Origin: Candidatus Avanaerovorax faecigallinarum
GTDB lineage: Bacteria; Bacillota; Clostridia; Peptostreptococcales; Anaerovoracaceae
Assembly: GCA_019113145.1 (NCBI GenBank)
Contig: DXHZ01000047.1
Location: 1 to 35,827 of the forward strand
Direction of reading: 5' to 3'
DNA: 35,827 nucleotides
The notes beneath the pieces were generated by a model. It saw only the letters and a list, made by a program, of their open reading frames with translations, searched no databases and had not been told where the DNA came from. This document shows positions 1-7,802 of the stretch, piece by piece; the first letter of the stretch is position 1; each line of letters begins with the position of its first letter. The translations under genes were made by a program, and so were the position numbers.

Positions 1-231
1 ACCATTAAGTTCTACAAGGGAAATCCTTTCCTTGTAGAGGCTCCTAACTTCGTAGACCTGGTTGTAACCGAAACAGAGCCGGGAGTTAAGGGAAATACAG
101 CTACCAACGTTACTAAATCAGCTACCGTTGAGACCGGCGCAGTTATTCAGGTTCCTATCTTCATCGAAGAAGGGGAAAAGATTCAGATTGATACCAGAAC
201 AGGCGAGTATCTGGGAAGATCTAAAGAATAG
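1..231 (+). CDS. efp: Elongation factor P, C-terminal part (5' truncated by window edge)
   Basis: The first 76 codons in frame 1 give the last two OB-fold domains of EF-P, the translation factor that binds between the P and E sites and relieves stalling at polyproline stretches. Visible signatures are [18 protein letters not shown], the linker and third-domain start typical of the family, followed by [25 protein letters not shown] at the C-terminus. The N-terminal KOW-like domain with the modified lysine lies outside the window. The codon choice (GTT, ACC, GCT, AAG) is that of a highly expressed gene. A strong hairpin terminator follows 25 bases after the stop, separating efp from mltG. The assignment is secure despite the truncation. 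Confidence 0.95.
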   Translation, partial: TIKFYKGNPFLVEAPNFVDLVVTETEPGVKGNTATNVTKSATVETGAVIQVPIFIEEGEKIQIDTRTGEYLGRSKE

Positions 232-256
232 TCAGTTAAAGACTTTTGTCTTAGAG

Positions 257-282
257 AAAGGGACGTGTTTCTACGTCCCTTT
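257..282 (+). terminator. Intrinsic terminator of efp
   Basis: A perfect 10-base inverted repeat (AAAGGGACGT at 257-266, ACGTCCCTTT at 273-282) with a six-base loop lies just after the efp stop. A T-rich stretch with a run of five T follows at about 291-295. It separates efp from the mltG group downstream. Confidence 0.8.
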
Positions 283-313
283 ATATGTACTTTTTGAAAA
301 AGAGGACGGGAAA

Positions 314-1381
314 ATGGATTCTACATCTAAAAAATCAAAGAAGAAGCTTGTAATACTTCTGGCCGTAGTCGCGGTTATCGTAATAGCGGCAGCAGCAGCC
401 GTGTTCATGTACAATGACGGAATCGGCGCCGTCGACAGTAAGAGCGATGAGGCCGTAACCGTTGACATTCCGTCGGGAAGCGGAGCAATGCAGATAATCG
501 ATATTCTCGACGAGAACGGCCTTATAAAAAACAAGACCATGGCAAAGATTCACGTCAAGCTTTCCGGCTACGACAGCCTTCAGGCAAATACATACATATT
601 CACAAAGGATATGGACCTGAAGGAAATTATGACCGCCATAAATACGGGAGATTTCAACTACCTTTCCAAAAATCTGCTGACGATAGTGGAAGGTTCAACG
701 GTTCCCCAGGCAGCGACGGCCATATCAGAAAAGCTTAACATATCATCTGATGAGCTTATCGCGCTTTGGAACGACAGGGATTACCTGGACAGCCTCATAG
801 AGAAATACTGGTTCCTCACCGACGAGATTCTTCAGGACGGAATAATGTATCCTCTGGAAGGATACCTGTATCCGGAGACTTATACGGTAACGGATCAGAA
901 TATCACGGCCGAGGGAATAACGGAACAGATTCTGGACTATACGGACTCCATTCTGTCAGAGAGAAAGGACGACATAGAGGCCTTCGGAATGACGGTTCAC
1001 GAATTCCTCTCATTGACGTCCGTAGTGGAAAGCGAGTCGCTGTTCGAAGAGGACAGACCTAAGATAGCCGGCGTGTTTATGAACCGTCTGGAAGAAGGCA
1101 TGCCTCTTCAGAGCGACATTACCGTCTTATATGCCCTTCAGGAAAAGCGCGTAAACGTGACCTACGACGACCTTGAGGTGGATTCGCCTTACAACACGTA
1201 TAAATATACCGGCCTTCCTGTCGGACCGGTCTGCTCTGTATCGGCGCCTGTAATGGACGATACCCTGGCCTATGAGAAGTCCGACTACCTCTACTTCTTC
1301 GCAAAGGAAGACGGAACGGTAATATACTCGAAGACCCTTGAAGAGCACGATAAGGCCGTTTCGGAAAATCTGTGGTACTGA
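314..1381 (+). CDS. mltG: Endolytic murein transglycosylase MltG (YceG family)
   Basis: MltG is a membrane-anchored lytic transglycosylase that cleaves nascent peptidoglycan strands and sets glycan chain length. The 355-residue product has a lysine-rich cytoplasmic N-terminus (STSKKSKKKL) and one long hydrophobic segment at about residues 12-34 (LVILLAVVAVIVIAAAAAVF). A LysM-like region follows (VDIPSGSGAMQIIDIL), then the YceG catalytic domain with the family signatures LEGYLYPETY, LTSVVESES with the catalytic Glu, PKIAGVFMNRL, MPLQSDITVLYAL and DSPYNTYKYTGLPVGPVCSVS. The ATG at 314 follows a GAGGACGGG ribosome binding site. A longer reading frame upstream would begin inside efp and is rejected. 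The trmR start lies one base beyond the stop, so the genes are probably co-transcribed. Bacillus subtilis has the same order (yrrL-yrrM-yrrN/O). Confidence 0.94.
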   Translation: MDSTSKKSKKKLVILLAVVAVIVIAAAAAVFMYNDGIGAVDSKSDEAVTVDIPSGSGAMQIIDILDENGLIKNKTMAKIHVKLSGYDSLQANTYIFTKDMDLKEIMTAINTGDFNYLSKNLLTIVEGSTVPQAATAISEKLNISSDELIALWNDRDYLDSLIEKYWFLTDEILQDGIMYPLEGYLYPETYTVTDQNITAEGITEQILDYTDSILSERKDDIEAFGMTVHEFLSLTSVVESESLFEEDRPKIAGVFMNRLEEGMPLQSDITVLYALQEKRVNVTYDDLEVDSPYNTYKYTGLPVGPVCSVSAPVMDDTLAYEKSDYLYFFAKEDGTVIYSKTLEEHDKAVSENLWY

Positions 1382-1382
1382 T

Positions 1383-2045
1383 ATGGAAAGACACATTATC
1401 AATCCGGTGGTAACGGAATACCTTAACCGGTGCTACAGGCCCTTAAACGGGAAATTAGAGGCTTTGAGAGCCATAGGAGAGGACGGACACGTTCCCATCA
1501 TACTTCTCGAAACGGAAATGCTCCTTAAAAGTCTTCTTCTGATTAAGAAGCCGGAAAGGATACTGGAAATAGGCACGGCCATCGGATATTCCGCAATCTT
1601 TTTCGCAGAACTTCTCCCGGAGGCGGAAATATACACTGTCGAAAAGGACGAGTATGCCGTTAACGCCGCGAGACGGAATGTGGATGCCGCCGGACTTTCG
1701 GACAGGATCACCGTTTTATCCGGTGACGGTCAGGAGCAGGTGGAAAAGCTTCGCGACAGGGGAGTAAAGGATTTTGATTTCGTGTTTATAGACGCGGCCA
1801 AAAGCCACTACAGAAGATTTCTCGACGCCGCCCTCACCGTATGCAGGCCGGAAGCCCTCGTCGTCAGCGACAACATTCTTCAGAGAGGCATGACTGCCTC
1901 AGACCAATACGACGAGAAGGGAAAGCATAAGACGAACATACGGAAGATGAGAGAGTACGTTCAGTTCATTACGACCTGTCCGTACCTTTCCACTTCCGTT
2001 CTGAGCACGGGAGACGGAACGGCCGTTTCCATATACAGGGGATAG
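1383..2045 (+). CDS. trmR: SAM-dependent O-methyltransferase, TrmR/YrrM type (tRNA ho5U34 methyltransferase)
   Basis: This 220-residue class I methyltransferase has the SAM-binding motif I (RILEIGTAIGYSAIFFAE), the acidic residue after beta-2 (YTVEKDEYAV), and the metal-site motifs of the caffeoyl-CoA/YrrM O-methyltransferase family (DFVFIDAAKSHY, then VSDNILQRG). In B. subtilis the ortholog TrmR converts 5-hydroxyuridine at the tRNA wobble position to 5-methoxyuridine. The next gene encodes the hydroxylase-type enzyme supplying that substrate, which supports the specific assignment over a generic one. ATG 1383 is one base after the mltG stop; a longer frame starting at 1338 would lie within mltG. 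The symbol rests on synteny and family, not on a specificity residue. Confidence 0.85.
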   Translation: MERHIINPVVTEYLNRCYRPLNGKLEALRAIGEDGHVPIILLETEMLLKSLLLIKKPERILEIGTAIGYSAIFFAELLPEAEIYTVEKDEYAVNAARRNVDAAGLSDRITVLSGDGQEQVEKLRDRGVKDFDFVFIDAAKSHYRRFLDAALTVCRPEALVVSDNILQRGMTASDQYDEKGKHKTNIRKMREYVQFITTCPYLSTSVLSTGDGTAVSIYRG

Positions 2046-2047
2046 AA

Positions 2048-3292
2048 ATGGACAGAAATAAATTTGAACTTCTGGCACCTGCGGGAGATCTGGAAAAGCT
2101 GAAGGCTGCCGTCGTATACGGCGCAGACGCCGTATATTTCGGCGGAGAGATGTTCAGCCTGAGAGCGGGGGCCGGAAACCTGACAATAGAAGAGATGCGC
2201 GAGGGTACGGCCTTCGCCCATGAGAGAGGCGCAAAGTGCTACCTCACGGTTAACATATTCGCTCACAACGAGGACGTAGACGAGCTGAAGGACTACCTTA
2301 AAAGGCTTAAGACCGTTGATATAGACGCGTTTATAGTGTCGGATCCGGGAGTGATGGAACTCATATGGGAAGCGATGCCAGATGCGGAGATTCATCTATC
2401 CACACAGGCCAATATGACCAGCTATACAACCGCCAACTTCTGGAGAAAGATGGGCGTAAAGAGGCTTGTTCTCGCAAGAGAGCTTACTTTTAATGAGATA
2501 CGTGAGATAAGGGAAAAGCTTCCTGAAGATACGGAGCTTGAAGCCTTTGTCCACGGAGCCATGTGCATATCATACTCGGGAAGGTGTCTCTTAAGCAACT
2601 TCATGATAGAGAGGGACGCCAACCGGGGCCAGTGCGCGCACCCTTGCAGGTGGAAGTACTCACTGGTGGAGGAAAAGCGACCGGGAGAATACTATCCCGT
2701 GGAGGAGGACGAGAGAGGAACGTATATCCTCAACTCCAGAGACCTCTGCATGATAGAACACATTCCGGATATCGTAAACGCCGGCATCATGTCTGCGAAA
2801 ATCGAAGGCAGAATGAAGAGCGTGTTCTATGTGGCAACCATCGTTCACGCCTACAGAAGAGCAATAGACGCGTACTTTGACGATCCGGAAAACTACAGGT
2901 TCGACCCGAAGTGGCTGGAAGAGGTAAAGAAGGTGAGCCACAGGGAGTTCACCACCGGCTTCTTCTACAATCAGCCTACGAACAAGGACCAGAACTATCA
3001 GACCAGCGCGTACACGAGAGAGTATTCCTTCGTGGGAGTAGTAAGGGAATACGACGAGAAAACGGGATATGCAACCGTCGAGCAGCGGAACAAGATGGTT
3101 CTCGGCGATGAAATAGAGGTTTTCGGACCGGACATCGATTTCTTCGTACAGAACATTACGGAGATGTACGACCTGGAGTCGGGAGAGGCCGTTGAAAGCG
3201 CTCCTCACCCGCAGCAGATGCTTAAGATGAAAATGCTGCATCCCGTAAAACCCGATTATATTCTTCGAAAGAAAAAAAGGAGTGAGATTTAA
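2048..3292 (+). CDS. trhP: U32-family protein, tRNA 5-hydroxyuridine synthesis protein TrhP
   Basis: The 414-residue protein starts with the U32 signature ELLAPAGDLEKLKAAVVYGADAVYFGG. Four clustered cysteines (about C173, C180, C196, C200, in GAMCISYSGRC and RGQCAHPCRW) form the expected iron-sulfur site. The C-terminal U32 barrel (about residues 310-405) is present. Members next to YrrM-type methyltransferases act as prephenate-dependent tRNA U34 hydroxylases (TrhP; YrrN/YrrO in B. subtilis), although databases often call them collagenase-like peptidases. B. subtilis has two adjacent paralogs and only one is seen here, of YrrO length. The start is two bases after trmR ends, so the pair looks translationally coupled: hydroxylation by this protein, then methylation by TrmR. 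The peptidase name is probably misleading here. Confidence 0.85.
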   Translation: MDRNKFELLAPAGDLEKLKAAVVYGADAVYFGGEMFSLRAGAGNLTIEEMREGTAFAHERGAKCYLTVNIFAHNEDVDELKDYLKRLKTVDIDAFIVSDPGVMELIWEAMPDAEIHLSTQANMTSYTTANFWRKMGVKRLVLARELTFNEIREIREKLPEDTELEAFVHGAMCISYSGRCLLSNFMIERDANRGQCAHPCRWKYSLVEEKRPGEYYPVEEDERGTYILNSRDLCMIEHIPDIVNAGIMSAKIEGRMKSVFYVATIVHAYRRAIDAYFDDPENYRFDPKWLEEVKKVSHREFTTGFFYNQPTNKDQNYQTSAYTREYSFVGVVREYDEKTGYATVEQRNKMVLGDEIEVFGPDIDFFVQNITEMYDLESGEAVESAPHPQQMLKMKMLHPVKPDYILRKKKRSEI

Positions 3293-4581
3293 TGGATATT
3301 CCTCTAAGTATTACGTTAATAATTGTCTGCATCATATTAAATGCGGTGGTCGTTATGTGCAACACCGCTTTCAGCACCGTAAACTCCAACAGGATAAAGC
3401 AGTTTGCGGCAGGCGAGGACTGCGATAAGGCAAAGAGCGAAAAGGCTAAAAGGGTCATGGCGCTTCTGGAAAAGCCTTTAAAGCTTAAGCTTACCAACAG
3501 AACCTTAAGCTACATACTTCTCATAATCGGAATAACGCTGACCATAGAGCTTCCGTACTCGGATACTCTGTCTGCGGTCGTATTTCTCGTGGTTGTCGCA
3601 TCCTTAAGCGAGATTTTCCCGAGGAAGCTTGCCCAGCAGCACAGCGAGACCTTCGTCATTAGGTTTGTGAATATCCAGAAGTTCTTGGCGGTTATTCTGA
3701 CACCAATCGTAGTTATACTGAACCTTATCGCCGATGTATTTCTCATCATCTTCAGGCAGAAGACCAACGTGGAAGGAAGCAGATACTCTGAAGAAGAGGT
3801 AATGTCCATACTGGAAGAGGGAGAAAAGAGCGGAGAGTTTAAAGAGGAAGGCAGAAGAATGATCAACAGCATATTCCAGTTCGACGATGAGCTGGCGTAT
3901 GAGATCATGACGCCGAGAACGGACGTATTCCTGATTGACTTAAACGACCCGGTTGACGAATATATAGACGACCTTATGGAGCTGAGGTATTCCAGAATCC
4001 CGGTATGCGAAGATGAATCGGACAACATTATAGGAATACTTCACATAAAGGACTATCTGATAAAAGCCAGAGAGCAGGGCTTTGACAACGTGGATATACG
4101 CTCGATACTGAGAAAACCGTACTTCGTTCCGGAGACGAAGAACATCGACTCTCTGTTCTTCGAGCTTCAGAAGGCAAAGCAGCACATCGCGATTCTCATA
4201 GACGAATACGGCGGATTCTCCGGAATCGTAACCATGGAGGACATTATAGAAGAGGTAATGGGTGACATCGAGGACGAATACGACCCTGAGGAGGAAGCCA
4301 TCGAAAAGGTTGACGAAAATACGTATCTGGTTGACGGTAACGTATATCTTTCCGACTTTAACGAAGAGGCAGGTTCCCATCTGGAGTCCGAAAGCAGCGA
4401 GACCATCGGAGGATTTATCATCGATCTCCTCGGCGAAATTCCTGCGGAAAACGATAAGGACAGAAAGGTCGAGTTTGAAAACTACGTGTTCACTATTCTC
4501 TCCATCAAAGAGCGCCGCATAGAAAAGGTGAAGGTGGAAATAATCCGCGAAGTAGAGGAAACGGATGAGGAGGAAGAGTAG
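3292..4581 (+). CDS. DUF21/CBS/CorC_HlyC membrane protein (hemolysin C / CorC-CNNM family)
   Basis: The 429-residue protein has the standard family order. An N-terminal DUF21 membrane domain has hydrophobic segments at about residues 5-25, 68-85, 85-108 and 130-155. A CBS pair follows at about 195-325 (FQFDDELAYEIMTPRTDVFLI, RYSRIPVCEDESDNIIGILHIKDYL, AILIDEYGGFSGIVTMEDIIEEVMGDIEDEYD), then a CorC_HlyC transporter-associated domain at about 335-425. Relatives take part in Mg/Co efflux or metal homeostasis in the membrane; the hemolysin label is historical. The C-terminus is very acidic (EEVEETDEEEE). The ATG overlaps the trhP stop by one base (TAATG) after a strong AAAAAGGAGTGAG site. Substrate and direction of transport cannot be read from sequence. 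Confidence 0.87.
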   Translation: MDIPLSITLIIVCIILNAVVVMCNTAFSTVNSNRIKQFAAGEDCDKAKSEKAKRVMALLEKPLKLKLTNRTLSYILLIIGITLTIELPYSDTLSAVVFLVVVASLSEIFPRKLAQQHSETFVIRFVNIQKFLAVILTPIVVILNLIADVFLIIFRQKTNVEGSRYSEEEVMSILEEGEKSGEFKEEGRRMINSIFQFDDELAYEIMTPRTDVFLIDLNDPVDEYIDDLMELRYSRIPVCEDESDNIIGILHIKDYLIKAREQGFDNVDIRSILRKPYFVPETKNIDSLFFELQKAKQHIAILIDEYGGFSGIVTMEDIIEEVMGDIEDEYDPEEEAIEKVDENTYLVDGNVYLSDFNEEAGSHLESESSETIGGFIIDLLGEIPAENDKDRKVEFENYVFTILSIKERRIEKVKVEIIREVEETDEEEE

Positions 4582-4586
4582 AAAGG

Positions 4587-5462
4587 ATGGAGCTCAGGGT
4601 TTTACGGTACTATCTGACCGTTGCGCGGGAGGAGAATATCACCCGTGCCGCGGAAATTCTACATATTACGCAGCCGACCCTCAGCCGGCAGATGGCTGAA
4701 CTTGAGGACGAATTAAATACGAAACTGTTCGAGCGGACAAACCGGAAAATTGCCTTGACAGAGGCCGGTATGCTGCTTCGCCGCCGGGCCGAAGAACTGG
4801 TATCGCTGGCAGAAAAGACGGAGCTTGAATTCAAAAATTCCGGCGAGGAACTGAAAGGAGTAATCTCAATCGGAAGCGGCGTATCTACTGTGGTCTCTGA
4901 AAACCTGCCCGATCTTATACAGACGTATTTGAGCAGATACCCGGGTGTCCGTTTTGAGCTGCATACGGGCACGGCGGCAGTAATCAAAGAACAGCTGGAT
5001 AAGGGGCTTCTCGATATCGGAATCCTGATGGAGCCGGTGGAAGTGGAGAAGTATGACTTTATCCGTTTACCAAAAAAAGATGTCTGGGGAATTCTTATGC
5101 CTGAAGATGATCCTCTGGCTCATAAAACCAGTATTACGCCCGCTGATTTAGAGACGCTTCCTCTGATTGTAAGCTGGCGTATTGCGGAGCGGGAAGCCAA
5201 GGCGTGGTTTGGCGGCAGTACGGATAATCTTAACGTAATCTGTACATATGACCTGATCGATAACGTCGTGCCGCTGGTAGAGCGACGCCTGGGATATGCC
5301 TTTGTGATCGAGGGAGCGCTGAAGCATCTTACTGGTCTCGTTTTCCGTCCGCTTTCTCCGGAGGTCAGCAACACCTCAGTGTTTGTATGGAAAAAATATC
5401 AGCCTTCCGGCGCGGCAGTTCAGAAATTCATCGAGCTGACCAGAAATGCCTTTAAAGCATAA
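4587..5462 (+). CDS. LysR-family transcriptional regulator
   Basis: The 291-residue product begins with the LysR winged helix-turn-helix (residues 1-60: MELRVLRYYLTVAREEN, ITRAAEILHITQPTLSRQMA, ELEDELNTKLFERTNRKI). The periplasmic-binding-protein-like effector domain follows from about residue 90 (GVISIGSGVSTVVSENLPDL). It lies five bases after the CBS protein gene, the point where the core operon gives way to the redox block. Its terminator contains the promoter of the next operon. It is a reasonable candidate to regulate the flavodoxin/aldo-keto reductase genes downstream, since LysR-type proteins often sit next to their targets. The effector is unknown. Confidence 0.9.
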   Translation: MELRVLRYYLTVAREENITRAAEILHITQPTLSRQMAELEDELNTKLFERTNRKIALTEAGMLLRRRAEELVSLAEKTELEFKNSGEELKGVISIGSGVSTVVSENLPDLIQTYLSRYPGVRFELHTGTAAVIKEQLDKGLLDIGILMEPVEVEKYDFIRLPKKDVWGILMPEDDPLAHKTSITPADLETLPLIVSWRIAEREAKAWFGGSTDNLNVICTYDLIDNVVPLVERRLGYAFVIEGALKHLTGLVFRPLSPEVSNTSVFVWKKYQPSGAAVQKFIELTRNAFKA

Positions 5463-5482
5463 TTACAAGTCGAACTAAGCAT

Positions 5483-5511
5483 TTTACACATTTCAAAACG
5501 GTATCTATAAT
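5483..5511 (+). promoter_or_regulatory. Sigma-A-type promoter of the redox operon
   Basis: TTTACA (5483-5488), a 17-base spacer and a perfect TATAAT (5506-5511) precede the MerR-like gene. Transcription would start near 5518, within the 5' arm of the lysR terminator hairpin (GTGAGTGT, 5512-5519). The palindrome overlapping the start site could also serve as a regulator binding site. Confidence 0.75.
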
Positions 5512-5559
5512 GTGAGTGTAAGGGAAATTCAAAAGATTTTCCGGACACTCACTTTTTTT
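5512..5559 (+). terminator. Intrinsic terminator of lysR, overlapping the next promoter's start site
   Basis: GTGAGTGT (5512-5519) pairs with ACACTCAC (5545-5552), with an inner GGAAA/TTTCC extension. Seven T follow at 5553-5559. It lies 50 bases after the lysR stop. Confidence 0.8.
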
Positions 5560-5575
5560 ATCGGGAGGAATGTGT

Positions 5576-5932
5576 ATGACCATAGAACAGGCCAGCGAAC
5601 ACTTTGGTGTTCCCCTTGAAAAACTGCAGACGTATGAAAATCAGGGATTATTCGACTGCAACAGACAGCCGGACGGAACCATCGATTACTCAGAAGAACT
5701 GATGGAATACGTGGGAATCATCAATATACTGACGGACGCCGGCGCCGAGGCGGATGCCCTCCGGGACTTTATGGGGCAGCTTATGGAAAGCACGATCACG
5801 AAAGGAGAAAAACTGCGCTATCTGCGCAGACAGCGGCAAAAGCTTCTGGAAAGCATTCATCTGAAACAGAAATCGCTGGATCAGCTGGACTACATTATTC
5901 ATCGGGTTACTAAAACCTCAGATTCCGTGTAG
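5576..5932 (+). CDS. Small MerR-like transcriptional regulator
   Basis: The 118-residue protein has an N-terminal MerR-type winged helix (TIEQASEHFGVPLEKLQTYENQGLF, then the wing DGTIDYSEELMEYVGIINIL) and a long C-terminal helix (about residues 75-112: EKLRYLRRQRQKLLESIHLKQ) suited to dimer coiled-coil formation. No clear effector domain or metal-binding cysteine cluster is present. An in-frame ATG at 5570 almost abuts GGGAGG (5563-5568), whereas the ATG at 5576 has seven bases of spacing and is preferred. It is the first gene of the apparent redox operon, 23 bases before the flavin reductase gene, and probably controls that operon. The signal sensed is not readable. Confidence 0.8.
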   Translation: MTIEQASEHFGVPLEKLQTYENQGLFDCNRQPDGTIDYSEELMEYVGIINILTDAGAEADALRDFMGQLMESTITKGEKLRYLRRQRQKLLESIHLKQKSLDQLDYIIHRVTKTSDSV

Positions 5933-5955
5933 TAAGAAAGAAAGGATGATACGAA

Positions 5956-6507
5956 ATGAAAAAAGATTTAGGTTCTGTACTGGCTTTATACCCTACACCG
6001 CTGGTTGTAGTTGGCACGATGGTGAATCGGAAACCCAACTGGGTGCTGGTTGGTCATGTGGGAATTATGGGGCATGACCATATGATGGTCAGTCTGGCGA
6101 AGCCACACTACACCAATCAGGGCATTAAAGAAACTAAGGAACTCTCTATCAATATTGTAGACGAAGCCATGTTGGAGGAAGCAGATTATGTGGGATGCGT
6201 AAGCGGAGGGAAAACGGATAAATCCGAAGTGTTTGACTACAGCATCGGACACAGCAGCGCCCCGTTGATTAACAAGGCAAAGATTTCCATGGAATGCGCG
6301 GTGGAGGATATCTACGAAACCAAGGGGTTTGACAATTTCATTCTTACCATTGACCACACTTATGTGGAGAAAAGTATTCTGAACGAAGCAGGCAAGATTG
6401 ACTACGACGTTTTCAAACCCATCCTTTTCGAGATGCCCGGCTATACCTATCTAAAAACCGGCGAAACTGTTGCAAAGTGCATGACGCTGGGCAGAGAAAA
6501 AGAATAA
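5956..6507 (+). CDS. Flavin reductase-like FMN-binding protein (DIM6/NTAB family)
   Basis: The 183-residue protein matches the flavin-reductase-like split-barrel family, which binds FMN and uses NAD(P)H or passes electrons to partners. Family features include the N-terminal strand pair LYPTPLVVVGTMVNRKPNW, the central MMVSLAKPHYTNQGIKETKELSINIV and the late KPILFEMPGYTYLKTGE. The start has an AAAGGATGATACGAA ribosome binding region. It lies in a dense group of flavin proteins, so a role supplying or using reduced flavin for the downstream flavodoxins is plausible but inferred. No signal peptide is visible, so it should be cytoplasmic. Confidence 0.85.
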   Translation: MKKDLGSVLALYPTPLVVVGTMVNRKPNWVLVGHVGIMGHDHMMVSLAKPHYTNQGIKETKELSINIVDEAMLEEADYVGCVSGGKTDKSEVFDYSIGHSSAPLINKAKISMECAVEDIYETKGFDNFILTIDHTYVEKSILNEAGKIDYDVFKPILFEMPGYTYLKTGETVAKCMTLGREKE

Positions 6508-6574
6508 AAAAGGCAGGTGCGTGGGGAAATTCTTCGCCCCACAACGGCCAGCCAAACGAAAGGAGATTTCCAAT

Positions 6575-7226
6575 ATGAAAAAAATACTTTCCCTTGTGTT
6601 GACACTCGCACTGGCATTTTCCCTTGCCGCCTGCGGAAACAGCGGTACTACAGAGAACAGCGATTCAGTATCATCTCCTGCCTCTGAGAGTGCCGCTCCC
6701 GCCGAGAATGAATCATTGGCAGGGGAAGCATCCCAGCCGGAAACGGAAGCAGGCTCTACTTCCCTGGTGGTGTACTTCTCCTGGTCCGGCAACACCGAGT
6801 CTGTGGCAAACGAAATTCAGGCCCAGACAGGAGCGGATATTTTTGAGATCGTTCCTGCGGAGCCATATATCGATGATTATGATACTTTGCTGGACATTGC
6901 CCAGGAGGAACAGGCGAACGGCACCCGCCCGGCGATTACGGAAACCGTGGAGAATTTTGAGCGGTACGACACCGTCTATTTCGGCTTCCCCAACTGGTGG
7001 GGCGATATGCCGATGATCCTGTACACCTTCCTTGACGAGTATGATTTTGCAGGAAAGACGATTGCCCCCCTTTGTCACCTCCGGCGGCAGCGGCTTTTCA
7101 GGAACAATCGGAACGATTGAAAGTATGGAGCCGGATGCTGCCGTGACCGAAGGACTTTCTATTGGAAGCTCCGAGGCGGATGACCCTGCGGATGCAGTAT
7201 CGGAGTGGCTTGGCAGCATCGGTTAA
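6575..7226 (+). pseudogene. Flavodoxin-like lipoprotein, frameshifted in a C6 run
   Basis: The product begins with a lipoprotein signal peptide (MKKILSLVLTLALAFSLAAC, lipobox LAAC, lipidated Cys20), then a Ser/Glu/Ala-rich linker and a flavodoxin fold (LVVYFSWSGNTESVANEI with the FMN phosphate loop; YDTVYFGFPNWWGDMPMIL). At 7065-7070 there is a run of six C. Reading through gives GKTIAPLCHLRRQ and a stop at 7118-7120. Removing one C restores GKTIAPFVTSGGSGFSGTIG, continuing in frame to WLGSIG at 7226, which is exactly the conserved flavodoxin C-terminal half. The gene is therefore either truly broken, phase-variable at the C tract, or affected by a sequencing error. AAAGGAGA lies upstream of ATG 6575. 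A full-length relative lies 577 bases downstream. Confidence 0.85.
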
Positions 7227-7255
7227 GTTAAAATGCGAGTAGGAGGATGATAACA

Positions 7256-7792
7256 GTGAAAATCGCAATACTGGAAGGAAGCCCTAACAGAAACGGATCG
7301 TCAAATACGCTTGCTGAAAGCTTCATACGCGGAGCGGAAGAGGCCGGACATACGGTAGAAATCATAGATACGGCTCACGCGGACATTCACCCGTGTACCG
7401 GGTGCGTTAACTGCGGATATGAAGGCCCTTGCGTGCAGCGGGATGACGTTGAGAACATAAGAAGAATCATACTTGATTCGGATATGATTGTTTTCGTCAC
7501 ACCTCTTTATTATTACGGCATGTCGGCGCAGCTCAAGATGATGATTGACAGGTTCTGCGCATTTAACACTTCTATCAACAGAAAGCATATGAAATCGGCT
7601 CTTATTTCAGCCGCGTGGAACAGCGATGACTGGACATTTGACGCACTTGAAGCTCATTATGACACCCTCGTGAAGTACCTGAATCTTGAGGATATGGGAA
7701 GAGTTCTCGGAAGAGGCTGCGTAACACCGTCCATGACAAAATCGTCAGCATATGTAAGAAAGGCGTATGAGCTTGGTAAGAGTTTAAAGTAG
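7256..7792 (+). CDS. NAD(P)H-dependent FMN reductase / iron-sulfur flavoprotein-like protein
   Basis: The 178-residue flavodoxin-fold enzyme opens with KIAILEGSPNRNGSSNTL, the FMN phosphate loop of the NADPH-dependent FMN reductase family, and has VFVTPLYYYGMSAQLKMMIDR typical of the family. It also carries PCTGCVNCGYEGPC, a Cx2Cx2Cx5C arrangement like the compact cysteine motif that binds a 4Fe-4S cluster in iron-sulfur flavoproteins. Similar cysteines occur in relatives without a proven cluster. AGGAGG at 7241-7246 abuts the ATG at 7247, so the in-frame GTG at 7256, nine bases away, is the likely start and matches the usual MKIAIL beginning. There is no signal peptide, so it is cytoplasmic. 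It lies between two lipoprotein flavodoxin genes. Confidence 0.85.
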   Translation: MKIAILEGSPNRNGSSNTLAESFIRGAEEAGHTVEIIDTAHADIHPCTGCVNCGYEGPCVQRDDVENIRRIILDSDMIVFVTPLYYYGMSAQLKMMIDRFCAFNTSINRKHMKSALISAAWNSDDWTFDALEAHYDTLVKYLNLEDMGRVLGRGCVTPSMTKSSAYVRKAYELGKSLK

Positions 7793-7802
7793 GAGGAAAG
7801 CA

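Noticed and set aside
1338..1382. Upstream start for the methyltransferase at 1338
   Set aside because: It would overlap the conserved end of mltG; ATG 1383 gives the expected N-terminus.
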